In this document: positions 22,314 through 30,943 of the stretch, one piece after another
Position numbering within the stretch: the first letter of the stretch is position 1
How the letters are laid out: each line of letters opens with the position of its first letter
Assembly (NCBI GenBank): GCA_035525495.1
Contig: DATLED010000029.1
Coordinates: 18,127 to 82,126 of the forward strand
DNA length: 64,000 bases
Direction: 5' to 3'
Origin: DATLED01 sp035525495
GTDB lineage: Bacteria > Actinomycetota > Acidimicrobiia > Acidimicrobiales > CADCTF01
Position numbers and translations under genes: made by a program
Notes under the pieces: model-generated
What the model was told of the DNA's origin: nothing
Database searches by the model: none
The model's input: only the letters and a program-made list of their open reading frames with translations

Positions 22314-23135
22314 GTGGCGAAGGCGGTCGCTCGCGGCCTCAGCGTTCCCTTCGCCCTCGGCCTCCGCGGACGCCGGCAGATGATCGCTCGCCACCTCCAG
22401 CGGGTCTACGGCGGGGCGCTGTCGGGCTGGGAGCTCGAGCGCAAGATCCAACAGGCGTTCGACTCCTACGCCCGGTACTGGATGGAGTCGTTCCGGCTGT
22501 CGCACACGGATCGGCTGCGACTCGAAGCCGGGATGTCATGGGAGGGCGTGGGCCACGTCGAGGACGGACTCGCGGCCGGCAACGGCGTGATCATGGCGCT
22601 GCCTCACCTCGGCGGCTGGGACTTCGGTGGCGCCTGGTTCGCCACCGCCGGCTACCCGGCGACCGTCGTCGTGGAGACGCTGGAGCCGCCCGAGCTCTTC
22701 GAGTGGTTCGCCGACTTCCGCCGTAGCCTCGGTCTGACCGTCGTGCCCCATGGTCCGAAGGCGGGGACGGCGGTGCTCGCGGCGTTGAAGCGCAACGAGC
22801 TGGTCGGGTTGGTCTGCGACCGCGACCTCGAGCGCAACGGCATCGAGGTCGACTTCTTCGGAGAGCGCACGACGCTGCCAGCGGGTCCAGCGACGTTGGC
22901 GTTGAGGACCGGCGCCGTGCTGTTGCCGACGGCGGTGTACTTCGAGGGCGCGGGTCACCACGGCATCGTTCGTCCGCCGATCGACGCGACCCGTTCCGGC
23001 GATGGGCTGCGGGCCGATGCCGCCCGCATCACGCAGGTCCTGGCCGACGAGCTCGAGGCGCTGATCCGCCGCGCCCCCGAGCAGTGGCACCTGCTGCAAC
23101 CCAACTGGCCCAGCGACTACGAGTTGCTGAGCTGA
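22314..23135 (+). CDS. Phosphatidylinositol mannoside acyltransferase (PatA-like, LpxL/HtrB family)
   Basis: Acyltransferase predicted to acylate PIM lipids on the inner membrane face. The catalytic H-x4-D motif is in MALPHLGGWDFGG; further blocks are LVCDRDLERNGIEVDFFGE and WHLLQPNWP at the C-terminus, typical of the family. The first ATG/GTG/TTG is GTG 22314, but 26 upstream codons stay in frame and read like the usual N-terminal helix (YKAGSSIANALPAPV). They begin at CTG 22236, overlapping the pgsA stop, so the real start may be that CTG. Confidence 0.87.
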   Translation: MAKAVARGLSVPFALGLRGRRQMIARHLQRVYGGALSGWELERKIQQAFDSYARYWMESFRLSHTDRLRLEAGMSWEGVGHVEDGLAAGNGVIMALPHLGGWDFGGAWFATAGYPATVVVETLEPPELFEWFADFRRSLGLTVVPHGPKAGTAVLAALKRNELVGLVCDRDLERNGIEVDFFGERTTLPAGPATLALRTGAVLLPTAVYFEGAGHHGIVRPPIDATRSGDGLRADAARITQVLADELEALIRRAPEQWHLLQPNWPSDYELLS

Positions 23136-23231
23136 GTTGACGGCCTCGCTCTGCGTCGCTGGCGCTCCTTGCCGCTCGGCGCGGCGCTCGTCGCTGGCGC
23201 TTCCCTCGTACCGATCGCGGCGAACGTGGGG

Positions 23232-23756
23232 TCACGAGCTCGCCGGTGCCGCTCCCCAAGACACGCCGATCCCGCCGAGGCGGTCGGCGCCGTAGCGGGC
23301 GATCTCCTTGCCGAGGTCGAGGGGACGGATCGACGACTTGCCGGCGAGGACGGCGTCATCGAGCAACGCGGCGGGGACGACCCAGCAGACCTCGAACTGG
23401 ATGCCGTCGGGGTCCTTGGCGTAGAGCGACTTCGTGGAGCTGTGGTCGCTGGCGCCGACGAGGGCGCCGGCCTGCGCAAGCCGTTCCTGCAGCCGCTCGA
23501 GCTCGGCGAGCGTGTCGACCTCCCACGCGAGGTGGTACAGCCCGACGGTCCCGGCCCCTGCGGGGGAAGCGGCGGCGTCGTCCCCGATACTGAACAGTCC
23601 GAGGTCGTGGTCGTTCGTCGACCCCCCGGCGCGGAGGAAGACGGCACCAGGCATCTCCATCACCTTCACGAACCCCATCACGTCTCCGTAGAACTCGGCG
23701 CTGCGGTCGGCGTCCCGGACGAAGAGCACGGCGTGGTTCAAGCGGGTGACGTTCAT
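23232..23756 (-). CDS. VOC-superfamily (glyoxalase/extradiol dioxygenase-like) protein
   Basis: 174 residues with two beta-alpha-beta-beta-beta modules. It begins MNVTRLNHAVLFVRD (first metal His), has LYHLAWEVDTL and SLYAKDPDGIQFEVCW (metal-binding Glu near the C-terminus). Such proteins bind one divalent metal and act on dicarbonyls, catechols or epoxides; the substrate is unknown. ATG at 23756 is chosen because the fold starts there; the longer reading frame to the right is antisense to pimA. It lies between the PIM genes on the opposite strand. Confidence 0.83.
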   Translation of the reverse strand: MNVTRLNHAVLFVRDADRSAEFYGDVMGFVKVMEMPGAVFLRAGGSTNDHDLGLFSIGDDAAASPAGAGTVGLYHLAWEVDTLAELERLQERLAQAGALVGASDHSSTKSLYAKDPDGIQFEVCWVVPAALLDDAVLAGKSSIRPLDLGKEIARYGADRLGGIGVSWGAAPASS

Positions 23757-23837
23757 GACCCGCGCAACATCGTTGATGACGCAACCATTCCGCCGAAGCG
23801 AGGCCTCCGACGCGGTGACCGCTACCGTGAGCGGACC

Positions 23838-24908
23838 ATGCGCATCGCCCAGGTCTGCCCCTACAGCCTCACGCCACCGGGCGGCGTGCAGGCTCAGGTG
23901 CTGGGACTGGCCCGGTCGATGCGCTCGCTCGGCCACGAGGTCCGCGTCCTGGCGCCGTGCGACGGGCCGCCGCCGGACGCGGGCGTCACCCCGCTCGGCA
24001 AGTCGGTCCCGCTGGCCGCCAACGGCAGCGTCGCACCGATCGCGCCGGACCCTGCGTGCGCGCTCCGCACGATCCGGGCGCTGCGGGACGAGGAGTTCGA
24101 CGTCGTGCACCTCCAGGAGCCGCTCGTTCCCGGACCGACTGTGACGAGCCTGCTCGTGAGCGACCGCCCGGTCGTCGGCACGTTCCACCGGGCCGGTGCC
24201 AGCGCCGCCTATGCCGCCTTTCGCCCGATCGCCAAGGGCCTCGCCAACCGGCTGGCCATGCGGTGTGCCGTCTCCGAAGATGCCCGGGCCACCGCCGTCG
24301 AGGCCGTCGGCGGCGAGTACGAGCTCGTGTTCAACGGCATCGAGGTCGACCGTTTCGCCAAGGCGGACGAGATCACCGTCGACGGGCCGTCGATCCTGTT
24401 CCTCGGTCGCCACGAGCCGCGGAAGGGACTGGTCACGCTCCTCGAGGCGCTGGCCCACCTCCCGGGCGACGTGCGGCTCCTGGTCGCGTCGGACGGTCCC
24501 GAGACGTCGGAGCTGCGGAGCCGGTTCTCCGCCGACCCCCGGATCGAGTGGCTCGGACGGATCACCGACGAGGAGAAGGCGGGCTACCTCCGCGGCGTCG
24601 ATGCGTTCTGTGCGCCGTCGATCGGGGGCGAGTCCTTCGGTGTGGTGCTGCTCGAGGCGATGGCGGCCTCCGCGCCCATCGTCGCCAGCGACCTGCCGGG
24701 ATATCGGAACGTCGCCAACCCGGACGTCCACGCCCTGCTCGTCCCGCCCGGCGACCCGCGAGCCTTGGCGGCGTCGTTGACCCGCGTCCTGGAGGACGGA
24801 GCGCTGCGGCGACGACTCGTGGAAGCGGGTGACGCGCGAGCCAACGAGTTCTCGATGGATCGGTTGGCCGAGCGCTACCTCGATCTGTACGCGGGCATCA
24901 CGGGCTGA
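23838..24908 (+). CDS. pimA: Phosphatidylinositol alpha-mannosyltransferase
   Basis: GT4 retaining glycosyltransferase adding the first mannose from GDP-mannose to PI at the inner membrane face, 356 residues. N-terminal CPYSLTPPGGVQAQVLGLAR, the central GTFHRAGAS, donor-site FLGRHEPRKGL and the catalytic C-terminal SIGGESFGVVLLEAMA are all present. ATG 23838 with TACCGT nine bases upstream. The last 11 bases overlap the convergent lipoprotein gene. Confidence 0.9.
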   Translation: MRIAQVCPYSLTPPGGVQAQVLGLARSMRSLGHEVRVLAPCDGPPPDAGVTPLGKSVPLAANGSVAPIAPDPACALRTIRALRDEEFDVVHLQEPLVPGPTVTSLLVSDRPVVGTFHRAGASAAYAAFRPIAKGLANRLAMRCAVSEDARATAVEAVGGEYELVFNGIEVDRFAKADEITVDGPSILFLGRHEPRKGLVTLLEALAHLPGDVRLLVASDGPETSELRSRFSADPRIEWLGRITDEEKAGYLRGVDAFCAPSIGGESFGVVLLEAMAASAPIVASDLPGYRNVANPDVHALLVPPGDPRALAASLTRVLEDGALRRRLVEAGDARANEFSMDRLAERYLDLYAGITG

Positions 24909-25476
24909 CCCGCACCTCGACGATCACTCGGTTCGGGGACGACTCGGTCCGAACCTTGAACGGCGCCTTCGTTCCGAGGCCGAGCACCCACTCGAGGTTG
25001 GCCTCGAAGTCGCCTGTGCGGACGACGTCGAGGACCGTGCGGGTGGCGAGGTCGAGCCTCGTCGGTCCGGTGTAGACCTGCCGGCCCTCCCCGGCGAGGT
25101 CGAAACCCGATGCGGGTTCGAAGTGCACCTGCAGCACCGACTCGCCGTCGACGGTGACCTCCTCGCCGGAGCCGTCCTGGATGACGGGACGGTCAACGAA
25201 GCCCACCCGGTAGCCGGGGAGATCGCCCTCGAAGGTGAAAATGACGCGGTCGACGTCGCCCGCGGCGGTGGCGCCGACGTCCTTCAGGAGACCGCGCTTC
25301 TCCGGCGGCGTCGACACGGTCGTCGTGGCGAACCCTGCGGCCCCCGTCGTCGTGGAGCTCGTGGCGGCGGGCGTGGTCGTCGTGGTGGTGGTGGCGCCGG
25401 TCTCGACTGCCGGCGGGTCGTCGGCGCAGGCGCCGATCGACGCGACGGCGATCAGGACCACGACGAGCCGGCGCAT
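24898..25476 (-). CDS. Lipoprotein with AMIN-like domain
   Basis: 192 residues. A signal peptide ending in the lipobox ASIGAC (Cys at about 17) is followed by a Thr-rich spacer (residues about 28-58) and a beta-rich domain of about 115 residues (VDRVIFTFEGDLPGYRV ... VRTGDFEANLEWVLGLG) resembling AMIN-type peptidoglycan or glycan-binding domains. Probably anchored in the membrane and exposed to the wall. The gene converges on pimA with an 11-bp overlap. Confidence 0.75.
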   Translation of the reverse strand: MRRLVVVLIAVASIGACADDPPAVETGATTTTTTTPAATSSTTTGAAGFATTTVSTPPEKRGLLKDVGATAAGDVDRVIFTFEGDLPGYRVGFVDRPVIQDGSGEEVTVDGESVLQVHFEPASGFDLAGEGRQVYTGPTRLDLATRTVLDVVRTGDFEANLEWVLGLGTKAPFKVRTESSPNRVIVEVRVSP

Positions 25477-25494
25477 CCCCGAACCGTAAACGCG

Positions 25495-25524
25495 AACGAG
25501 GGCTCCCCGCGGGGAGCCCTCGTT
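25495..25524 (-). terminator. Strong GC hairpin, probable terminator of the LPXTG gene
   Basis: AACGAGGGCTCCCC (25495-25508) and GGGGAGCCCTCGTT (25511-25524) form a perfect 14-bp stem with a 2-base centre. It lies 69 bases past the stop of the leftward LPXTG-protein gene and just before the next leftward gene. A real T-run is missing, so termination may be of the GC-hairpin kind. Confidence 0.65.
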
Positions 25525-25529
25525 GACTT

Positions 25530-25592
25530 CGGTTCGCTTCGGTGATGAAGCCGCTCACCTGGCGGCTGCTCGCTGGTGCTCCGGACGGCGAC
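25530..25592. repeat. Intergenic element, similar to one at 33508
   Basis: The gap contains TCGGTTCGCT then a segment ending CGGCTGCTCGCTGGTGCTCC. The gap at 33508-33573 shares TCGGTTCGCT and CGGCTGCTCGCCGGCGCTCC in the same order and spacing. A shorter related stretch (TCGCTGGCGCTCC) lies near 23156. Perhaps a small dispersed element; no function is known. Confidence 0.45.
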
Positions 25593-27305
25593 CTAGTCGC
25601 GGTTGATGCGGATCGGGCGCAGCTCGGGGGTGCGGGTGAAGCGGCGAACGGCCAGTGCCAGAACGGCGGCGAGGCCACCGAGGAGCAGCAGGTCGTTGCC
25701 GCCACCGGTGCGGGGCAGTGACGGGGTACCGGACCCGGGGGCGCCTGTCGTCGTCGCACTGACCCGGAAGTCGGAAGCCGACAGCACCGAGGCGATCTGC
25801 ACCTTGGCCGGTGACGTGAGGGCGCTGGCGGCCAGGTTCAGCGAGCCGGCGAGGTCGTTCATGAGGCTGGACACGGCGGGCACGGGGACGCTGGAGGCCG
25901 CCAGCTTCTCGGCCACGGACACCTGGTCGGTGACCGTCTTGACGATCGCCGCCAGGTTGGCCGGCGGGGTCACCGTGGCCGATGCGGCGGTGATGCCGGC
26001 GCGGCTGCGGGTGTAGCCACCCTCGTTGACGACGCTCGTCACCTGGTCGAGCACGGAGACCTTGACGAGACCGGCGAGGTCCGGGCTGACGATGCCGAGG
26101 ACCGAGGCGAGCTTGTCGTTGATGGTGCTCACCGCGGCGTTGACGGTGGCGGCGGACTTCAGCAGGTCGACGCCCGGGAGCTCGAGCCCACCGATGAAGA
26201 TCTTGCCGATCTTGCCGTCGACCGAGGCGACCGAGCCGTCGACCGTGTCGACGGCCTTGGTCGTGACGCTGACGTCCACGCCCTGGAGGCGCAGCAGCGC
26301 CAGGCCGTCGAGCGCCGAGAGACCGCTGGCCAGCAGGCCGTTGATCAGCGCCTGGAGCTGGGCGACGAGCGCCTGGACCGTGGCGACCGCATCGGACACC
26401 GTCTGCGTCGCGGAGGGCAGCGCGATGGTGACCCCGCTCACGGAGCCGACGTTGCCGAGCAGCGTCCCGGTGGAGGCGTCGATGGCGTTGGTGATGTCGC
26501 TGGTCACCTCTGGGGCCAGGGCGATCGTGGCATCGAGGTCGGCGATGGCCCCGTTGAGCGCGCTGACCGCCTGCGCCAGCGTCGTCGTCCCGCTGGGCAG
26601 CGGGAGGCCGATGTGGGCCGCCAGGCCGTCGACCAGCGCGATGACCTGCGCGGGGGTGAGCTCGGCCAACGGCAGGCCGAGACCCTGCAGGAGCGACCCG
26701 AGATCGAGCACCGTGACATCGTTGACCGAGGCGCCGCGGGTGGCGCTCGACGAGGCGGCCGAGGTGGCCGAGTCGAGGTTCGACTTGAGCGAACCGAGGG
26801 CGACGAGCCCGCCGACGGCCTTGATGTCGGTGAGGGAGGCGTTCAGCCCCGAGGAGGCAATGCCCTCGTTCAACGTCGCCGTCAGCCGGCCGGCATCGAT
26901 GCCGCCCGACAGGACAGGGGCGAGCGCCGCCGGGATCCCGAGGAGAGATCCGATCGGTGAGGCCGCGATCGGGACCTCGGTCGTCCCGTCGCTGCGGGCC
27001 TCGAAGACGCCCTGGGTCAGATTGATCGGGTTGCTCGGCAAGATCGCCGTCTTGGCGGTGATGGCGGTGAGCTTGCTGTAGGCGCCCGCAGGGGCGACGG
27101 CGGAGTCGATCGTCGAGCGGGCCTCTTCGCCGAGGAGGAGGAGATCGAGCAGGTGGCCGCTCTCACCGAGCTGCGCGGTGAGCACCTTCGTCGAAGTGAG
27201 AGAGGTGCCGACGCCGGCAGCCTGAGCGGCGGCCGGGCCGGTGAAGGCACCAGCGGCGATGACGGTGGTCGCCAGGGCAGCGGCGATCGGACGAAACAGA
27301 CGCAT
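25593..27305 (-). CDS. LPXTG-anchored surface protein of unknown function
   Basis: 570 residues. Signal peptide (LATTVIAAGAFTGPAAAQA), a long Ala/Leu/Ser/Val/Thr-rich region with predicted helices and no cysteine, and a sortase-type C-terminus: LPRTGGG, hydrophobic helix (LLLLGGLAAVLALAV), Arg-rich tail (about 533-570). It is therefore probably linked covalently to peptidoglycan. I recognise no domain in the 500-residue body. No sortase gene is in the window. ATG at 27305; the 160 bp to the divergent lemA gene carry the promoters. Confidence 0.75.
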   Translation of the reverse strand: MRLFRPIAAALATTVIAAGAFTGPAAAQAAGVGTSLTSTKVLTAQLGESGHLLDLLLLGEEARSTIDSAVAPAGAYSKLTAITAKTAILPSNPINLTQGVFEARSDGTTEVPIAASPIGSLLGIPAALAPVLSGGIDAGRLTATLNEGIASSGLNASLTDIKAVGGLVALGSLKSNLDSATSAASSSATRGASVNDVTVLDLGSLLQGLGLPLAELTPAQVIALVDGLAAHIGLPLPSGTTTLAQAVSALNGAIADLDATIALAPEVTSDITNAIDASTGTLLGNVGSVSGVTIALPSATQTVSDAVATVQALVAQLQALINGLLASGLSALDGLALLRLQGVDVSVTTKAVDTVDGSVASVDGKIGKIFIGGLELPGVDLLKSAATVNAAVSTINDKLASVLGIVSPDLAGLVKVSVLDQVTSVVNEGGYTRSRAGITAASATVTPPANLAAIVKTVTDQVSVAEKLAASSVPVPAVSSLMNDLAGSLNLAASALTSPAKVQIASVLSASDFRVSATTTGAPGSGTPSLPRTGGGNDLLLLGGLAAVLALAVRRFTRTPELRPIRINRD

Positions 27306-27453
27306 GAGATTTGGCCCCCAGGGCTCTTGCCGGATGATTGGAGTTCACGAAACGACAGAATCGGCTCGAAAGCCATGGTTCGCCCGGACCATTTCCCCTG
27401 GCCGGAAGTGACTAGTTCTCGGCAGGTGCCGCGGGGGTCTGTAGCGCGGGTGG

Positions 27454-27459
27454 GATACT
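27454..27459 (+). promoter_or_regulatory. -10 element GATACT of lemA
   Basis: GATACT ends six bases before the GTG start at 27466. Spacing and absence of a Shine-Dalgarno suggest a leaderless mRNA. Confidence 0.35.
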
Positions 27460-27465
27460 TCCCGG

Positions 27466-28017
27466 GTGCTCGTGCTCGCCGTGCTGGTCGGCCTGGTCGT
27501 CCTCGGGGGCGTGATCGTCGGAGCCACCTACAACGGACTCGTCAAGCGCCGCAACCGCATCGAGAACTCGTGGGCGCAGGTCGACGTCCAGCTGCAGCGC
27601 CGCTACGACCTCATCCCCAACCTCGTGGAGACGGTCAAGGCCTACGCCGCCCACGAGCAAGCGGTGTTCGATCAGGTGACCCGGGCGCGCGCCGACGCCA
27701 TCGCCGCCAAGGGACCCTCCGAGCAGGCCTCAGCCGAGAACGTGCTCACCGGCGCGTTGCGTTCGGTGTTCGCGGTGGCCGAGGCCTATCCGGACCTGAA
27801 GGCGAACGAGAACTTCGTCGCGCTGCAGTCCGAGCTGTCGGCGACGGAGGACAAGATCGCCTACGCGCGGCAGTTCTACAACGACACGGTGCTGGCCTAC
27901 AACACCCGGATCCAGACCTTCCCCGCGCTGTTCGTCGTCCGTTCGATGGGCTTCGCGGCCAGGGAGTACTTCGAGGCGGACGAAGGCGGCCGCGGCAGCG
28001 TAAAGGTCGAGTTCTGA
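27466..28017 (+). CDS. lemA: LemA family protein
   Basis: 183 residues. An N-terminal membrane helix (VLAVLVGLVVLGGVIVGA) precedes the LemA helical domain, with signatures NRIENSWAQVDVQLQRRYDLIPNLVETV and YARQFYNDTVLAYNT...FPA. LemA proteins commonly pair with M48/HtpX-like membrane peptidases, as here (next gene 5 bp away). Biochemical role unknown; envelope quality control is a reasonable inference. Confidence 0.92.
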   Translation: MLVLAVLVGLVVLGGVIVGATYNGLVKRRNRIENSWAQVDVQLQRRYDLIPNLVETVKAYAAHEQAVFDQVTRARADAIAAKGPSEQASAENVLTGALRSVFAVAEAYPDLKANENFVALQSELSATEDKIAYARQFYNDTVLAYNTRIQTFPALFVVRSMGFAAREYFEADEGGRGSVKVEF

Positions 28018-28022
28018 CCGCC

Positions 28023-28778
28023 TTGGCCTCCACGACGACGGATCGGTTCCAGCCCCGCGTCGACGCCAATCGGCGACGCGCCCGCGTGTTGCTCGGCGGC
28101 GTCGGCGCGGCGACGTTCGTCGTGGTGTGGCTCGTCTTCGCCGTCATCGGCGTTCCGCTGGTCGGCGTCGTGGTGGCGGTGGGGTCGGCCGTCGGAGCGG
28201 TCCTCGCCCTCGACCGCTCCGCCGACGACTACGCCCTCACCCGCGTCGGCGCGACCCCGGCCGATCCGCTCGTGCACGCGCGGTTCCACAACGTCGTCGA
28301 AGGACTGTGCGTCGCCGCGGGTCTCCCGAAGCCGTTGCTCAACGTGCTCGAGGACGAGGCCCTGAACGCCCTCGCCCTCGGCCGCGACCCGAGGACGGCG
28401 GCGCTGGTCGTGACGTCCGGCCTCCTCGAGAAGCTCACCCGCATCGAGCTCGAGGGCGTCCTCGCCCACGAGCTGTGCCACATCAAGGCGCTCGACACGT
28501 TGGTGTCGACGATCGCCATCGGCACAGTGGGGCGAGTCGCCCCCCGGCTCGTTCCGAAGGTCGTCGGCGGGCCCCGCGAGGCGCTCGCCGATGTCACCGG
28601 CGTGGCCCTCACCCGCTACCCTCCAGGGCTGATCTCCGCGCTGGAGAAGGTCCGGGACGATCCTTGCGAGCTGGGTTCTCCAAATCCGGCGATCGCCCAC
28701 CTCTGGATCGATGCTCCAGCGACCGACCCTCTTTGTCCGCCCCTCGAGGAGCGCATCCAGGCGCTCCGGGAGCTCTGA
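28023..28778 (+). CDS. M48 family (HtpX-like) membrane metallopeptidase
   Basis: 251 residues with two close membrane helices (about 25-65) and the peptidase core: zinc motif LAHELCHIKALD (HExxH) and downstream EALADVTGVALTRYPPGLI carrying the third ligand Glu. The C-terminus keeps HLWI...LCPPLEERIQAL, typical of HtpX. The TTG at 28023 gives a complete N-terminus; the much longer frame beginning at 27153 crosses lemA out of frame and is not real. Probably degrades misfolded membrane proteins together with LemA. Confidence 0.82.
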   Translation: MASTTTDRFQPRVDANRRRARVLLGGVGAATFVVVWLVFAVIGVPLVGVVVAVGSAVGAVLALDRSADDYALTRVGATPADPLVHARFHNVVEGLCVAAGLPKPLLNVLEDEALNALALGRDPRTAALVVTSGLLEKLTRIELEGVLAHELCHIKALDTLVSTIAIGTVGRVAPRLVPKVVGGPREALADVTGVALTRYPPGLISALEKVRDDPCELGSPNPAIAHLWIDAPATDPLCPPLEERIQALREL

Positions 28779-28782
28779 TGTC

Positions 28783-29823
28783 ATGACCCGCACTTCCCGA
28801 CCCCTCCACGTCGCTGCCGCGCTGTTGGCGACGATCGCACTCACCGCCGCATGTGGTGGTGGCGACAAGAAGAAGGCCGCCACCAAAGCGACCACCACGA
28901 CCGTCACGCCGACAACGGCGGTGGCCACGCCCGCAGGAGCACCGCTCACCGGCGTCGGAGGCGGCGACGCCGCACGGCTCGGACGGCCCGCGCTGATCGT
29001 CAAGATCGACAACGCGCCCAACGGCCGCCCTCAGGCCGGCCTCAACCAGGCCGACGTGGTCTTCGAGGAAGGCGTGGAGGGCGGGATCACGCGCTTCGCC
29101 GTCGTGTTCCACTCCCAGGACGCCGACGAGGTCGGCCCCGTGCGCTCCGCCCGCACGACGGACATCCTCATCGCCTCGGCTCTGAACAAGCCCCTGTTCG
29201 CGTGGTCGGGGTCGAACGCCGACTTCGTGAAGCTCGTGCGCGCCGCGCCGCTCACCGACGTCGGCGTCGACGTCAAGGGAGGTGCCTACACCCGCAAGAG
29301 CGGCCGGCCGAACCCTTACAACCTGTTCGCCTCGATGGCGAAGCTCTATGAGGGCACGCAAGGCTCGGCCCCGCCGGCGCTGTTCACCTACCGCGCCGAC
29401 GGCGAAGCATCCGCCGGCGACCCGACCGGTGGCGTGCACCTGCAGTGGAAGGACAAGGTCCAGACGCTCGTCGACTGGAAGTGGGACGCGGCCGGCGGAG
29501 CGTGGACGCGCACGGAGAACGGCACTCCGCACGTCGACGCTGCGGGCACGCAGGTGACGGCCAAGAACGTGCTCGTCCAGTTCACCACCTATCACGACAC
29601 CGGCTACCGGGACCGCTCGAACACCTTGGTCCCCGAGGCCGACCTCGTCGGGGAGGGCGACGCCTGGCTCCTCGCCGACGGCAAGGTCGTCAAGGGCAGG
29701 TGGAAGAAGGCGGACGCGAACGCCGTGACGACGTTCGTCGACGGCGCGGGGGCGCCGTTGAAGCTCACACCGGGCCAGACCTGGGTCGAGCTGCCGAAGC
29801 CTGGCGACGGGAAGCTTCTGTAG
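28783..29823 (+). CDS. DUF3048 lipoprotein (YerB-like), copy 1
   Basis: 346 residues. Lipobox LTAACGG at about residue 24, Lys/Thr-rich spacer, then two DUF3048 parts: ALIVKIDNAPNGRPQAGLNQADVVFEE...GPVRSARTTD and a C-terminal half with VQFTTYH, LLADGKVVKGRWKK and LTPGQTWVELP. Function unknown; a wall-linked role is likely because it is exported and lipid-anchored. The next gene is a diverged copy overlapping by 1 bp. Confidence 0.85.
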   Translation: MTRTSRPLHVAAALLATIALTAACGGGDKKKAATKATTTTVTPTTAVATPAGAPLTGVGGGDAARLGRPALIVKIDNAPNGRPQAGLNQADVVFEEGVEGGITRFAVVFHSQDADEVGPVRSARTTDILIASALNKPLFAWSGSNADFVKLVRAAPLTDVGVDVKGGAYTRKSGRPNPYNLFASMAKLYEGTQGSAPPALFTYRADGEASAGDPTGGVHLQWKDKVQTLVDWKWDAAGGAWTRTENGTPHVDAAGTQVTAKNVLVQFTTYHDTGYRDRSNTLVPEADLVGEGDAWLLADGKVVKGRWKKADANAVTTFVDGAGAPLKLTPGQTWVELPKPGDGKLL

Positions 29824-30869
29824 TGCTTTCACGGAAGGTCTTCGCCGGCTTCGTCGCGGGCGCGCTCCTCCTTGGGGCGTGTGGCGAGCAGAAGGAGACG
29901 GCGACCGAGAAGGCCGCCGACCTGGTCGCCGATGAAGAGGCGCAGGAGACGACCACCACGGCCGCTTCCAAGGTGATGGCCCCGTTGAGCGGGCTCCCGG
30001 TCGACGACGACGCGGCCAGGCGTCCGGCCTTGAGCATCAAGGTCGACAACTCCCCGTCGGGGCGTCCGCAGGCCGGGCTCGAGAAGGCCGACCTCATCGT
30101 CGAGGAGAAGGTCGAGGGCGGCGTGACCCGCTTCATCGCCATCTTCCAGAGCCAGGAATCCGAGCTCGTCGGTCCGATCCGCTCGTTGCGGACGACCGAT
30201 CGCCCCGTCGTCTCCGCCTTCCGTGGGGTCTTCGCCTTCTCCGACGGCGTCGCGTTCACCTTGAACCGGCTCAAGGGCGCGCCGGTCGTCACGGTCACCG
30301 AGCACGACGACGCCTCGGCGTTCGTGAACCCGAAGGGTCGCAAGCGTCCCTTCGCCACGTTCGCGGCGACGGCCCGCCTGCGCAAGGAAGCCGGGTCGGC
30401 CGCGCAGCCGCCCGCCGCCGCCTTCCCGTTCCTCGCCGACGGCGAAGCGTTCGCGCCAGCGGGAGCCACGCCCGCCGCCAGCGCGCGCATCGACTACGGC
30501 GGGAGGACCAGTGGCTCGTTCGACTGGGACGCGGCGACGGGCACCTGGCAGCGGTCGAGCAACGGCCGGCCCCACCTGCTGGTCGACGGCACCCGCCTCG
30601 CCTTCACGAACGTCGTCATCCAGAAGGTCGGCTACCGCAGGGTCGGCTACAACGACTCGTCCAGGTTCCCGGTCGAGGAGGCCGTGGTCGTGGGAGAGGG
30701 CGAGGCCATCGTCCTGTCGGCAGGCAAGCAGGTGAAGGCCAAGTGGTCGAAGCCGTCGAACGAAGCGATGACCACGTTCACGGACGCTGCAGGTGCGCCC
30801 ATCAAGCTGCTCGCCGGCCCGACGATGATCGCGCTCGCCCCCAGGTCGGAGCCCGTCTCCGTCACCTGA
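29823..30869 (+). CDS. DUF3048 lipoprotein (YerB-like), copy 2
   Basis: 348 residues, paralogue of the preceding gene. Lipobox LLGACG, Glu/Thr-rich spacer, SIKVDNSPSGRPQAGLEKADL...GPIRSLRTTDRP and a C-terminal IVLSAGKQVKAKWSKP / LLAGPTMIALAP. The GTG at 29823 overlaps the stop of copy 1 by one base. The N-terminal part is better conserved between copies than the middle, suggesting an old tandem duplication with diverged ligand surfaces. Confidence 0.85.
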   Translation: MLSRKVFAGFVAGALLLGACGEQKETATEKAADLVADEEAQETTTTAASKVMAPLSGLPVDDDAARRPALSIKVDNSPSGRPQAGLEKADLIVEEKVEGGVTRFIAIFQSQESELVGPIRSLRTTDRPVVSAFRGVFAFSDGVAFTLNRLKGAPVVTVTEHDDASAFVNPKGRKRPFATFAATARLRKEAGSAAQPPAAAFPFLADGEAFAPAGATPAASARIDYGGRTSGSFDWDAATGTWQRSSNGRPHLLVDGTRLAFTNVVIQKVGYRRVGYNDSSRFPVEEAVVVGEGEAIVLSAGKQVKAKWSKPSNEAMTTFTDAAGAPIKLLAGPTMIALAPRSEPVSVT

Positions 30870-30931
30870 CCGCCGGTTCAGGTTGCGGGACGAGTCGCAC
30901 AAACGAGTTCGGGTCGCACCGTCCCGGCCCG

Positions 30932-30937
30932 TAGACT
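30932..30937 (+). promoter_or_regulatory. -10 element TAGACT of pdxS
   Basis: TAGACT ends six bases before ATG 30944, a leaderless spacing. No Shine-Dalgarno is visible. Confidence 0.4.
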
Positions 30938-30943
30938 CGCGCC

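Noticed and set aside
27306..27465. Possible structured RNA in the gap between the LPXTG gene and lemA
   Set aside because: No conserved riboswitch blocks found; the 160 bases are explained as divergent promoter region.
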